A stretch of 64,000 nucleotides of DNA from Erinaceus europaeus (lineage: Eukaryota; Chordata; Mammalia; Eulipotyphla; Erinaceidae), in NCBI RefSeq assembly GCF_950295315.1, contig NC_080179.1:75168368-75232367 (forward strand), written 5' to 3'. Made by a program: the position numbers and the translations under genes. Below, one piece after another: positions 20,165 through 32,800 of the stretch (positions are counted from its first letter, which is position 1; each line of letters begins with the position of its first letter). Under the pieces are notes generated by a model that did not search any database, was not told the DNA's origin, and was given only the letters and a program-made list of their open reading frames with translations.

Positions 20165-20170
20165 GGCTAG

Positions 20171-20940
20171 CCCACCCTTACTCTCAGCAGCATTGTGGAG
20201 GGATTTCTGAGGTGTCACTGAAGGTATCTGTGCAGTTCAGTTTGAGGTCAATGGAGGGAGCAACTGTGTCATTGGTTAAGGCTGTGCATGTGACTCACCC
20301 AGGACACACACGCCCCACACAAGGGTCTGGGCTCCAGCTCTGGGGCCACCACACGGGAGGACGTGAAAGGGGGATTCGCGGGCAGGGCAGCGTGTCTCCT
20401 CTTTGTACACACTCTAACCCTAAGAGCAGGAGGTACACAGATACAGGAGGAAACGGGACATGGGGCTAGGACTGGGAGCAAATGCTAGTGCACCCCAAAG
20501 GGCTGGGGGAAGGAAAGCTGGGGACAGAAGCTCTGTGCCCAAGATGGAATTTTAAGGTCATGTACTTTTCTTGTGTCAAGAAAGTCTTTTGATTGGCATT
20601 GTCCTTTTGTGGCCTGCTGCCTGTTTGAGTGAGTGTGAGATCAAAGAGTGTCAGTGAGGTCTTTCCTATATTAAGGAGTTCATGGCAACCACCGTGGGCC
20701 CTGTGTTTCATGGCTTGAGAGTCCAGCGGCAGCTGCCAGCTGTGATCACTGGGTGGTAGACTTGGAAGGTCAGTCGGGGTATTTGGCTGTTCCTTGGAGG
20801 CTCTCTCATATGCTGGGGTCCCACTGGTTGAAAGTCTGCTAGGGTACGTACGGTCTGATTATTTTACTGGGCAGGTGGGAAGGTCTTTCTGCTGGGGTCA
20901 CCTTTGTGTAGTGGGGGGGCGGGGCTGCCTGTCTTTGATG
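20171..20940. other. Unique intergenic sequence
   Basis: No coding exon or repeat recognised. Confidence 0.5.
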
Positions 20941-20944
20941 GATC

Positions 20945-21102
20945 TTCTTTGTATTTTTCTATAGAAACAGAGATGGGGGAGGAGACACAGATGGGGGGGG
21001 GGGGACTGAGACCGCAAGCTTGAAGCCTCCTTCCACGTGCTGGTGGCCTAGCTCAAACCTGGCAAAGCTTTTGGTCTAACCACTGTGCCATCTCTCTGGC
21101 CC
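20945..21102 (-). mobile_element. Diverged SINE
   Basis: Reverse; aaccactgtgccatctctctgg end. Confidence 0.5.
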
Positions 21103-21430
21103 CGCCTCTACCTAGTTCACATTTCCCCAGATACCCCAGACTCAGGTGTGTGGTGGTGGGCAGATCACCTGGACAGGCTCCAGTATCACTGGTGACTCCT
21201 GCCTGCCCCTGCTGGCGTCCCTGCCTCTGACAGCTGTCTTCCTGCCTCAAGTCCCCCAGCACCCCAAGAACACATCTGTCACCTGCTCACCAGGTGAGAG
21301 AACTCTGGCCACAGAGCTATGACCTGGGCTCACTCCACAAAGCACTGGAGGGTGCTTCAGAGGTGCTGTGAGGAACCCAGCCTGTGCTGATGTTATGAAG
21401 GGGAAAGCTGTCACTTCAAAGAAACCTCAG

Positions 21431-21660
21431 AGGGGGACCAGGCGGTGGTCCACCTGGTTAAGCGCACACATCACAGCGCGCAAGGAAGGACCCTGGTTCA
21501 AGCCCCTGGTCCCTACCTGCAGGGGGAAAGTAACAGAGACACTTCTAGCCCTGTGTCATCAGTCATGAAGCTTTCCCCCTGCAGGTATCCCTGTCTCTTT
21601 CTAGCTCTATCTTCCCATCCTCTTTCAATGCCTGTCTCTATCCAATAATAAGTAAACAAA
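21431..21660 (+). mobile_element. SINE E2
   Basis: Head ggtccacctggttaagcgca; the agctttccccctgcaggt segment near 21570 is inverted. Confidence 0.8.
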
Positions 21661-21744
21661 GATATGATTACATCTCCAGCCCAGAAACTTGCAGGGAGCT
21701 AGCATAGGATGACTGACAGCCCCATCGTGCTGTTCTCTGGCTTC

Positions 21745-22118
21745 TTTTTTTTTTTTTTCCCCTCCTCCAGGGTTATTGCTGGGCTCGGTGCCTGCACCAT
21801 GAATCCACCGCTCCTGGAGGCCTTTTTTTTTTCTTTTTTTCTCCCTTTTGTTGCCCTTGTTGTAGCCTCATTGTGGCTATTATTATTGCCCTTGTTGACA
21901 CAATTCGTTGTTGGATAGGACAGAGAGAAATGGAGAGAGGAGGGGAAGACAGAGAGGGGGAGAGGAAGACAGACACCTGCAGACCTGCTTCACCGCCTGG
22001 GAAGCGACTCCCCTGCAGGTGGGGAGCCGGGGGCTCGGGGGCTCGAACCGGAATCCTCAGGGCGGTCCCTGCGCTTTGCGCCACATGCGCTTAACCCACT
22101 GCGCCACCGCCCGATCCC
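21745..22118 (-). mobile_element. SINE E1x
   Basis: Full length reverse; gggggctcgggggctcg shows a small internal duplication. Confidence 0.9.
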
Positions 22119-22166
22119 CTCTTTTTTTTTTTTTTAATAGTTTTATCACTTAAAAAATTAAACATT

Positions 22167-22440
22167 GGGGGTCAGGCGGTGGCGCAGCGGGTTAAGCACA
22201 CATGGTGCAAAGCACAAGGACCAGCATAAGGATCCCGGTTCAAGCCCCCGGCTCCCCACCTGCAGGGGAGTCGCTTCACAGGTGGTGAAGCAGGTCTGCA
22301 GGTGTCTGTCTTTCTCTCCCCCCTCTGTCTTCCCCTCCTCTCTCCATTTCTCTCTGTCCTGTCCAACAATGACGACAACAGCAACAATAATAACTGCAAT
22401 AATAAAACAAGGGCAACAAAAGGGAAAATAAATATTTTAA
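22167..22440 (+). mobile_element. SINE E1
   Basis: Full length; inverted neighbour of the copy at 21745, so it can form a hairpin in RNA. Confidence 0.9.
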
Positions 22441-22446
22441 AAAATT

Positions 22447-22805
22447 AAACATTTAATTTTATTTTAGAGAGAGACACAGAAGGATACTCCAGAGCACTGG
22501 TGAGCTCTGGCTTATGGTGGTGCTGAAGACTGAACTTGGGAGCGTGAAGCCTCAGGTATGAAAGTCCTTTCCAGGACCATTATGCTGTCACCCAATCCAC
22601 ATTTTAATATTTTTAAAGGTTTATTTCCTTATTTTTAGAGAGACAGAAAAATCAAGAGGGAAGGGGGGAAATAGAGGGGGAGAGACAACTGTAGCACGAT
22701 TTCACCACTCGAAGTTTTGCCCCAGCAGGTGGGAACCAGGGGCTTGAACCTGGGTCCTTGTACATTGTAAGATGTGCACTCAGCCAGGTGTGCCACCACC
22801 CGGCC
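22447..22805 (-). mobile_element. SINE E4 then E2, both reverse
   Basis: 22447-22598 E4; 22608-22805 E2. Confidence 0.75.
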
Positions 22806-22849
22806 TCTCTGGCTTTCTTTGTATCCCCCCTTGGCTAAGATAAGAATAG

Positions 22850-22972
22850 AAAGAGCTAAACAGCTCACCTGGGCAGTACACTGCTCTGCTGAGTGTGTCC
22901 TGCTAGTTAAAGCCTGCCCCACAACGTACTGAAGGAGGCTTCGGTGAAACCTTCACTCTCTCTATATACCTA
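22850..22972 (+). mobile_element. SINE E5
   Basis: aacagctcacctgggcagta head. Confidence 0.6.
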
Positions 22973-22974
22973 AA

Positions 22975-23395
22975 AGGGGGAAAGAAAAAAAGAAAATGGA
23001 GGAGAAATGTGAAACACGTCACTTCTGCTCCACTGCACTAAGCACCGCTGGCTGGGTAGGCTGACCTGTTGGCCCTGCCATAAGCCGGGTACTTGGCACA
23101 TGGGAGAAGGCCCCCTGCTCCAGTTCCAAACGCAGCCTGTGTCCACGGGGATGGACTCAACTGCCCCTGCTTTCTGTGCTCCATCCGGAGGATCCCTCCA
23201 GCCCCAAGGTCAGTAAGCTCAGAGCTGGGGGAGGGCGGGCACAGACCAAGGAGAAAGCCCCCTGTAGAAGCTGGGTCTGCTTCAATACTGCCCTGCAAAC
23301 AACTCTGTTGGGATGAGCTCTCTCCCTCTTTTTTGGGCAAGCAAACCTGTCGAGGCTGGCTGTTGGCGCAACCCAGAAGCAAACAGGCCCCAAGC
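22975..23395. other. Unique intergenic sequence
   Basis: No gene recognised; open frames on both strands overlap and look random. Confidence 0.5.
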
Positions 23396-23397
23396 TA

Positions 23398-23520
23398 GCA
23401 CCTGGGTGAAAGCCCCTGTTCCCACCTGCAGTGGGGGAGCTTCAGGAGAGGGGAGCACTGAGGCAGGCACTCCAGCTCTCGCCCCACTTCCTATCATTTT
23501 CTCTCTGTCTCTGTTAAAAA
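23398..23520 (+). mobile_element. SINE E2, 5'-truncated
   Basis: cccacctgcagtgggggagc core. Confidence 0.6.
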
Positions 23521-23525
23521 AAGGA

Positions 23526-23722
23526 AAGACAGTTGGTGCGTTGCACCAAAGTAAAAGACTCTGGGAGGTGTGGGGGGGAGAGTCCAGGTCCTGGAAAAGG
23601 ATGACAGAGTACCTAGTGGGGGTTGTATTGTTATGTGGAAAACTGGGAAATGTTACGCATGTACAAACTACTGTATTCACTGGCAACTGTAAAACATTAA
23701 TCCCCCAATAAAGGGGGGGAAA
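23526..23722 (+). mobile_element. L1 3' UTR copy, 5'-truncated
   Basis: Same 3' UTR as at 9480 (gcaccaaagtaaaagactct ... ccccaataaa) followed by an A-rich tail. Confidence 0.75.
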
Positions 23723-23756
23723 AAAAAGACAACAACAAAAAAAATAAAACTCTTCC

Positions 23757-24045
23757 ACTATGGGGAGGATCTAGGTGGCGGGGGTGTAGTAAAGTGTTAT
23801 GTGGAAAATTGAGAAATGTAGCCTGGGAGGTGGTGCAGTGGATAAAGCATTGGACTCTCAAGCATGAGGTCCTGAGTTCAATCCCTGGCAGAACATGTGC
23901 CAGAGTGATGTCTGGTTCTTTCTCTCTCCTCCTGTCTTCCTCATTAATAAAAAAATAAACTGAGAAATGTTACATACGTACCAACGACTGTATTTTACTG
24001 TCTGCTGTAAACCACCGCCACCCCCAATAAAGGGGAATATATATA
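23757..24045 (+). mobile_element. L1 3' end split by an E3 SINE
   Basis: 23757-23820 and 23955-24045 are the same L1 tail around an E3 copy at 23820-23955. Confidence 0.65.
23820..23955 (+). mobile_element. SINE E3
   Basis: gtggataaagcattggactc; a good consensus-like copy. Confidence 0.85.
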
Positions 24046-24049
24046 AAGG

Positions 24050-24365
24050 CCGGAGGCTGGGTGGTAGCACAGTAGGTTAAGCGCACTGAGCTAAGCGCAC
24101 ATGGCGTGAAGCACAAAGGTCGGCACAAGGATCCCAGTTCGAGCCCCCAGCTCCCCACCTACAGGGGTCACTTCACAAGCAGTGAAGCAGATCTACAGGT
24201 TATCTTTCTCTCCTCTATCTTCCCTTCCTCTTGATTTCTCTGTTCTGTCCAGCAATAATGACAACAATAAACAACAAGGGCAACAAGGAAAAAACAGCCT
24301 CCAGGAGCAGTGGATTCATAGTGCAGGCACTGAGCCCCAGTGATAACCTTGGAGGCAAAAAAAAA
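24050..24365 (+). mobile_element. SINE E1x
   Basis: The head carries a duplicated taagcgcac segment. Confidence 0.85.
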
Positions 24366-24394
24366 ATTACCATAAAAAAAGAACAAAAAAAAAA

Positions 24395-24775
24395 AAGAAT
24401 AGGAAAGCTCTCAGGGGAGGGGATGGGATGCAGAGTTCTGGTGGTGGGAATTGTGTGGAGTTGTCCCCCGCTTATTCTATGGTTTTGTCAGTGTTTCCTT
24501 TTAATTATTTCCTTTTTGTTGTAGTTACTGATGTCGTCGTTGTTGGATAGGACAGAGAGAAATGGAGAGAGGAGGGGAAGACAGAGAGGGGGAGAGAAAG
24601 ACAGACACCTGCAGACCTGCTTCACCGCCTGGGAAGCGACTCCCCTGCAGGTGGGGAGCCGGGGGCTCAAACCAGGATCCTTACTCCGGTCCTTGCTCTT
24701 TGTGCCACTTGTGCTTAACCCGCTGCGCTACAGCCCGACTCCCCCAATGTTTCCTTTTTATAAAATAAAGGAAAA
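24395..24775 (+). mobile_element. L1 3' end split by a reverse E1 SINE
   Basis: ctggtggtgggaattgtgtg ... tgtttcctttt; the sequence tgtttccttttt repeats after the SINE (24505-24745) as its target duplication. Confidence 0.65.
24505..24745 (-). mobile_element. SINE E1
   Basis: Reverse, with target duplication tgtttcctttt. Confidence 0.9.
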
Positions 24776-24914
24776 AAAAAAAAAGAACAAAAAAAAATTC
24801 TCTTCCACTGTTTGTACTAACTTTCCCTCACCCTAAGCCAGATCAACTTTCTATGTGAATAAAGCCTAAGAAACTCCTAGAACTTGAAATTCACTCGTGT
24901 GCTCACAGCATTAT

Positions 24915-25070
24915 TCTGGGGCTGGGTGGTGGCTCACTTAGTAGAGCACACACATTACCATGTGCTAGGACCTGGGTTCAAGGCCCTGGTCCCCACCTGC
25001 AAAGGGGAAATCTTCACAAGCAGTAGAGCAGTGCTGCAGGGATCTCCATCTCCCTTCATCGAAGGGTAAA
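24915..25070 (+). mobile_element. SINE E2
   Basis: ggctcacttagtagagcaca head. Confidence 0.75.
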
Positions 25071-25074
25071 GAAA

Positions 25075-25430
25075 TACAGGTGGAAACCACCCAGATTTCA
25101 TAGTAATGAATGAGTAACTTGTACACATACAACAGGGCGTTACTCAGCGACGAGAAATATTATATATATTTGAAATATGAATATATTATTCATAGATATT
25201 CAGATGTATTCATATATATATGGCACAACATGGGCTTTGAGCTACAGTGAGGTCAACCGCAAAACACCTCGTGTCCTAACGTCCCATTTACAAGAAAACC
25301 CCGGAATGGAAAGGTGCAGAGCCCAAACCCAGGTCAGTGGCTACCGGGGGCTGGAGCCAGAGCGACGATGGGGGTATAATGGAGGTGACCACTAAGTAAG
25401 TGTGAGGTTATTTTTTTTTAGAAGAGGCAA
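25075..25430 (+). mobile_element. Old L1 3' fragment
   Basis: Degraded L1 3' sequence with ccaggtcagtggctaccggg and an AT-rich centre (25155-25220). Confidence 0.5.
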
Positions 25431-25504
25431 AAACATTCTGAAGATTGTGGTGGTGGTTGTGATATGATAAAAACCCTGTGGATATAAAAAGAAATTCAAA
25501 TGAA

Positions 25505-25815
25505 GGGTGGGCGGGATGTAGCATTAGTAGTCAAGACAACTGACTCAAGTCTGAGGCCCTTGATGCTCTGGGTTCAGTACCCAGAACTACCCATCACAGC
25601 TGAGTGGTGCTCTGGTAAAATGAAAGGAAATGTCTGAACATGTGTTTATGTGTATGTACATAGCATGCTGAAGGAAGAAAATGCTGTGGCTGGTGAGATG
25701 GGTTAACTAGATTTTGAACTTGACTTTCATGCCTCAAGTTTGATCCCCAGCACCATATGTACCAGCAGAGTGGTTCTCTAGCTTCTCTGTCTCATGTGAA
25801 ACTCATACCTAATAA
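25505..25815 (+). mobile_element. SINE E4-like and E3-like, diverged
   Basis: 25505-25625 and 25685-25815. Confidence 0.55.
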
Positions 25816-26387
25816 AATCTTAAACAAAAGTACATGGATAAAATGAAAGGCCTAGGACTTTCAAGAGAGTGAAGTGGCCACACTCTGAGTCTGGGCAGGG
25901 CTGCGGAGGATGCCCGCTTGGTGACCAGTGAGCCAGGCTCAGAGACGCACTGCAGAGTCCTCTCTGCTCCTGTGTGTCTGGAACTCCCACAGCTAAAAGT
26001 TTCCAAACAAGCAACGTAGCAGTGAGAGACAGTAAACAAGGCCCAGGAAACACTCTCTCACATACACATAGAAATGGCCAATAAATATTTGAAAAATGCA
26101 CAACCTCAGTCAGGTTTAAGGCGATGTGAATTCAATTCTGCTCTCAGAACTTGGCAGAGATATAACGGAACGGGGGGTGGGGGTACAATTGGGTAAGTGG
26201 TGGGCCCCCAAAAGTAACATTCTAATATTTCCAGAGCCTGTGACTCTCTTCTTTGGGGAAGAAATGTCCGTGCAGGCGTGGATCAAGTTTAGCCTGAAGG
26301 TCACATGAATTTCCTGTCGGGGCATAGATCTGCAAGTGTCCTTACAGGAGAGGAGAGACCCGACAGTCGAGAAAGATCACTGAGCGC

Positions 26388-26555
26388 CAGATGGGGACTC
26401 ACCCAGTAGATCGTACAAGCAAGGATACAGGTTCAAGCCCCTGTCCTACATGCAGAGGGGAGCTTCTCAAGCAGTGAAGCAGTAAGTAATGCAGGTGTTC
26501 CCCCCCCACCCCCCTCTGCCTCATCAATTTCTCTCTGTATCATTAAAAGAAAAAA
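26388..26555 (+). mobile_element. SINE E2
   Basis: Ends about 200 bp beyond the IMP4 stop codon and probably bounds its 3' UTR. Confidence 0.65.
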
Positions 26556-26755
26556 AACAGAGATCTTGTCGGCATGTCGTCACCAGGGATAAGAAGGTTC
26601 CAGTGTGGTCAGGCTTCACCCGAGACTTGCACACCAGACTGCTGGCAGGCCCGTCGCACTCACTCAGTGGGAGAGGGGCTGGTGTGGCACAGACCTTATC
26701 CAGGGCCACCCTCTCTCCGGCCCAGGTCCCTGTTGGGGCCGCCCACGGGTCACTG

Positions 26756-26868
26756 TCACTCGGCGCTCAGGAAGACCCTCTTGCGTGCAGTGTTGGTGTA
26801 GGGGTGCCAGCGCCACTCCACGTCTGCGGTGGCCTCTTGCTCTAGTGTGCCCAGACGGATCATGTACA
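26756..26868 (-). CDS. IMP4: IMP4 coding exon 9 with stop
   Basis: 113 bp, acceptor ctctccccag. Encodes YMIRLGTLEQEATADVEWRW then HPYTNTARKRVFLSAE and TGA. Confidence 0.95.
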
Positions 26869-29800
26869 CTGGGGAGAGTGAGAGCGAGAGGGAGAAGGGG
26901 CAGTCACCCACTGAGCCAGCCAGCCTCCACCCCCCTCCCCGCCCAGATGGGGGCCAAGGGCCCAGACTCACGCTTGAGCTCAAAGCGGGGCCCAACCTCT
27001 GTCAGCTCCACATTGCGGTGGTCGGTCTTCCTGTATACGTGGTGCCTGGGGGAGGGGGGGGAGAGAGAGAGAGGGAGAGAGAGAGAGGCTGCAGGTGAGG
27101 GGCCTGTGGGAGAGGGACGTGGAAAGTAGGGCCAGTGGCCTCAGAGAGAGAACAAAGCTTTGGACTCTCAAGCAAGAGGTCCTGAGTTTGATCCCTGGCA
27201 CTGCATGTGCCAGACTGATGCTCTGGTTCTCTCTCACACACAAATAAAGGAGTCTTCAGAAATAGTAAAATAAGGCACTGGGCAGTGGTGCAGCCGGTTA
27301 AGTGTACTCGGTACCATGTGCGAGGACCTGGGTTCAAGTCCCCAGCCTAAGCTGCAAGGGGGAAGTTTCATGAGTGCTGCAGCTGTCTCCCTTTCACCTC
27401 TCAATTTCTGTCCTATTAAAAAAAAAAAGTGGCTTGGGAGGTAATGCAGTGGTTAAAGCATTGTACACTCAAGCACGAGGTCCTGAGTTCAGTCCCCAGC
27501 AGCACATGTTCCAGAGTGATGTCTGGTTCTTTCTCTCTCTCCTCCTGTCTTTCTGATAAAAAATAAAAAAAATTTAAAAATTTGTAGTTATTTGAAAATA
27601 TCCATGATTTCTGTTAATCTTACCAGTGTTTACTATAAAAATATTTTAAAAAAAGAAGGCTGTAGCACAGCGGGTTAAGCACACGTGGTGCAAAGCACAA
27701 GGACCAGCAAAAGGATCCCAGTTCAAGCCCCCGGCTCCCCACCTGCAGGGGAGTCACTTCACAGGCGGTGAAGCAGGTCTGCAGGTGTCTATCTTTCCCC
27801 CTCTCTGTCTTCCTCTCCTCTCTCCATTTCTCTCTGTCCTATCCAACAACATCAATAACAATAATAACTACAACAATAAAACAACAAGGGCAACAAAAGG
27901 GAATAAATAAATATTTGAAGAAAAAAAAAAAGGCAAAAAATGGCTGCCATACAGACACCACGTCTCAGTGAGAATCCTGGTGGCAAATAAAAAAAAGGTG
28001 GGGGGGGGAGGGTCAGGGAAGATAGTACAATGGTTATGTAAAAAGACTTTCATTCCTGAGGCTCTGATGTCCCAGGTTCAATCCTGGCACTTCTGTAAGT
28101 CAGAGCTGAGCAATGCTCAGCCAAAATTAAAAGGGGCTGAGTGGTGGCACATCTAGTAAAGGACACACATTACAGTGTGTAAGGACTTGGGTTCAAGGCC
28201 CCAGTCCCCACCTGCATGGCAGAAGCTTCAAAACCAGTGCTACAGTTGTATCTCTCTCTCTCTTTCCCTCTCTCCCTCCCGCCCCCCTTCCCTCCTTCTC
28301 TTCCCCATTTTCCCTTTCCCTCTTAAATTCTGTCTCTATCCAAAATAAATGAATAAAATGAAATAAAATGAAATAAAATAAAATAAAATGGGAGGTTGGG
28401 CTAGTCCCCAGCCGCACCGGAAGGAGATGTAGTCATCTTGGTTTGCAAAGGTGATGACCCGGTGGCTGTCGTCCTTGGGCACGGGGAACAGGTAGCGGAG
28501 TATGTCGGAGACCTGGGGTGGAGGGGACAGACAGACAGTGCAGTCAGCACCCAGCCTGGCGCCCAGGCCTCCAGGTGCCCCCCACCCGCACCCAACTCAC
28601 CCGCTTGCCCAGGCGGGAGGAAAAGCCGTGCACGATGAGGTGGGGCTTGGCCTCGGACGCCGTGCCCAGGTCGGGGATGTCGTGCCGCATGACCACGTTG
28701 CAGAGGGTGAAGTAGGCGGTGGGGCCAAAGGGCAGGTGGCTGACAATGAGCCCCACTGCGGGGAAGGGCCGTCAGACAGCCCCTCGTCGGGCACCCCGCC
28801 TCCCGTCCGCCTGACTTGCCCCGGTCTTACCCGGTGTCCCTCGGTGCTCGTGCACGACCAGCAGGTCTGTCACCCCGTTGGCCTTGCAGGCGCGCACCAG
28901 GGCCCCCACTTCGTGCCGGCCTCGGTTCATGCGCTGGGCACCCGGGAACACCAGCTTCAGCTCCTGCACCCGACACCCCAGGTCAGAAGGGGGACTAGGC
29001 AGCCCCTCCACATCCCTCCCCTCCCACCCCCCAGGGGCGCAGCACCTTTGCAAACATCTTTAGGCGGGAGCTGGGGTCTCGGGAGGTAGTGATCATGATT
29101 CTGGGGTCCTCCACCCCGGCCCAGCGGTACTCGTCATCCACGTGGCTGGTGACACCTGTCGGGTGCAGGAGACAGACAGTGCTGCTGGATGCTGGCCTGG
29201 GGTGACTGAGTCTGTCCAGAGCCAGTGAAGGAAGCGCAGCTCAGCCGCACTGGGGGTGGACTGCCCGTCGGGTGGGCATGAGCCCCGATCCAACAAGGAT
29301 CTCAATTTTTTTTTGCCACCAGGGTTATCTCTGGGGCTCAGCGTCTGCACAACACCTTCCCTTTAGACAAAGAGAGGACGGGGGCCAGGGGAAGGAGACA
29401 CTGAAGCAGCACTCCGGTCGCTCATGAAACCTTCCCAGGTAGGGGGCTCCATGGGGTGGCCGCAATCTGAACTTTGGCATCCGAACCACTTTGAGTTCCT
29501 GTGAGCTAAGTGAATCCCACAGCAGCTCTCAGATGCCTTGTTACGGGGGGTTTAGACTCTGTTATGGCCTGGGGGGGGGGGTCCTCAGACTCAGAACAGA
29601 TACCTGTCAACGCAGGGGGTGAGACACAGGTGCTGGGAGACGGCAGTGCCCAGAACAGACACTGCCCCCTCTCTCCCCCACCCAGCACAGCTCCCAGTCT
29701 TCCTCTAGATGAAGACAGACAGACAGACAGAGGATGAAAGAGATCACCACACGGACACACTCAGTGCAGTGAGGGCTGGGCTTGCAGCCGGGGCAGAGCA

Positions 29801-32800
29801 GCGCACTGAGTGAGCATCTTCACCGCCCCGAAACACCTGTCCTAACGCAGGGGGCAGCCAGCACGCAGAGCAGGAGAGCCGGGGCGCTCTCAGACAGGAC
29901 CGGGGGGCTGAGGGGAAGCTGCTCTGGGGGGCCCTGTGCCAAGTCACGACGGAGCCCAGGGGGCAGCTGCTGCCCTGAGAAGCTGTGTTTGTCCTCAGAC
30001 CCAGAGAGGCAGACAGGGAGGCAGGGAGGGGACACAGTGGAGCGCAGTCACCTTCACCGCCGGCATCATCAAACTCCAGGGAGCCCTGCAGGGCCAGAGC
30101 CTCCCGGCGCAGCTCAGTAGGGATGAGGCGATTCTCTGTGGAGGAGAGAGAGGACTGGGTGAGACTTGGGCTTAGCAGCCTGAACACACTGGCTCCAAAG
30201 GCCCCTTCTTGCCACAGAGCAGAGGGGCAACGTGTGACCAGGGAGCCAGGAGCCCCACTGGCTCACAGCAGTGTTTTCGTATCTATTAGCATGTCGATCT
30301 GTGCATGAAGGCTTCGTTTCCTACGCTTCCTGAGTTCATAGCTTAAAGACTCTCAACTACTCACAACTTGCTTTTGTAGCTGTTAAAAAATTAATCTTAA
30401 TTTCTTTTTAAATGAATTTGTTTTGGGGTGGAGGAGACAGCTAAATGGCTATGCAAAATACTTTTCTTCTATTTACTTTCCCTTTTGTTGCCCTTGTTTT
30501 TTATTGTTATAGTTATTATTGTTGTTGTTACTGATGTCGTCATTGTTGGACAGGACAGAGAGAAATGGAGAGAGGAGGGGAAGACAGGGGGAGAGAAAGA
30601 CAGACACCTGCAGACCTGCTTCACCGCCTGTGAAGTGACCCCCCTGCAGGTGGGGAGCCAGGGCCTCGAACCCGGATCCTTATGCCGGTCCTTGCACTTT
30701 GCGCCACCTGCACTTAACCTACCGCGCTACCACCCAACACCCGCAAAATACTTTTATGCCTGAGGCTCCAAGGTCCCAGGTTCAATTCCCAGCACCACCA
30801 TAAGCCAGAGCTGAGCGGTGCTCTGGGGGAAAACAAGTTGTTTCTTTCCTTTCTTTCTTTCTTTCTTTTTTTTTCAATCTACTAGTGAGAGGAGGGAGCC
30901 AGAACTAGAATATCTCTCTGGCACATGTGATGCTGGGGATCAAACCTGAGGCCTCGTGCTTGACAGTCTAGTGCTTTATCCACAGTGCCCCATCCTGGGG
31001 AGCAGTTTTGCTTCTGTGAAGGCTAGACACAGGGCTGGGGAGACAGAGTACGGTTATGTAAAAGACTCTCATACCTAAACCTTTGAGGTCCCAGGTTCAG
31101 TCCCCAGTACCACCAGTGCTCTGGTAAAAACAAACAGAAAGCACTCAACAGGCTACCCATTCACTCATGCTGTGGGTTCTGCTTCCTGTGGGCAGCCTTC
31201 AACTCATGACCTCTGAAAAATACAGCTTTTCTCCCCTCCAAGTACAGGTGGCTTTCATTTACTTATACATCATTTCCCCCTTTCCCTCAATACCCTAAAA
31301 GTTGGGACTATTCTCAACTACTCACAATTGGTTACCAACCCTACCCTTAGGCAAACCTTGAGGACCATCAGTATTTATGATCAGGACGCCCCTCCAAGGG
31401 CCCAAGGGTGAAATCCAAGCAAACCTCGGGCATTTCTCACTGTGGCCCCATTTTTTACACACTCCTCTCTAGGGCAAGTCATCACAGAGGGACAAACTTC
31501 TAGTGCCCAGTCATTATTTCTGAGACAAAGAAAAAGGAATTAAGAGAGTTTGATGGGCTTTTCAACATCTTCAAGCAAAAAGGCAAAAAAAGGTTATCAT
31601 GGGGTCTTGTCACTGGAAAATCTGGCAGTCACTTGGCAGACAGACATAGGGAAGCAGCCAAATCAGATACTTGACAATGTGCACGAAATTAAATTCCACA
31701 AGGATTAAACTTTTTAAAAAGGCAAGGGAATTACAATACCGAATGACAATAAAATATTCTTGTAATCTTATACTGCAAACGGTGGCAAGAAAAACCTGGG
31801 GGTGGGGGAGGTCTCGGGAGCCCGGCGGCAGCGCAGCGGGTTAAGCGCAGGCGGCGCAAAGCGCAGGGACCGGCGTGAGGATCCCGGTTCGAGCCCCCGG
31901 CTCCCCACCGGCAGGGGCGTCGCTTCCCAGGCGGTGAAGCAGGTCTGCAGGTGTCTGTCTTTCTCTCCCCCTCTCTGTCTGCCCCTCCTCTCTCCATTTC
32001 CCTCTGTCCTATCCAACAACCACCACATCAATAACAACAACAATCATCACTACAACAATAAAAGAAAAAAAACAAGGGCAACAAAAGGGAACAAATAAAT
32101 AAATAAATATTTTTAAAAAATAAAAAAAAAAAGAACTATAAAGACCTCAACTTCGCGAAGAAGAGATCCAGCTGTCAACTGTACACGAACAGGTGACAAG
32201 CCAGGGAGACAGCACGCTGGTTACGTAAAAGACGTTTCATGCCTAAGGCCCTGAGGTCCCCAGGTTCAATTCCAAGCACCGTCATAAATCAGAGCTTTGG
32301 TTTAAAAAAAAAAAAAAAAAAAAAAAAGGCCAGACACACAGGGGGCGGAGTGCAACATGTGAGCGCAGCCATACATGACATACGAGCATACATGACAGCG
32401 CGCAGCGTCCTGTCTCGCCCGCACATTTGCAGACCGGCAGGAGGACCCAGCCGGCACGAGCGAGAAAGGGTGATGAGTGCTGGGCAAGGGAGATGCTTGA
32501 GATGCTCGGCCCTCCTGTTCATATACCATTAGCCAGCCCCCCGCACCCAGGTTTCCAAAAGCAAATGTCAGTTCGCGAGGGGCTGCTGACCTTCCAGCGC
32601 GCGCCGCACCTTCTCCTTCTTGTCCTGCGCGGCCCGCTGCGCATCCTCCCGGGCTTTACGGTACAGGTACTCGCGGCGGAGCCGGGCCTCGCGGCGCAGC
32701 TGGAGGACGCAGACTTGGGTGAAGCCCTCCTCCCCGCCACCCTCGCCCCGGCCGGCCGGGGGACACACCCGCCGCTCCGTCCTCCAAACCCCGAGCGCCC

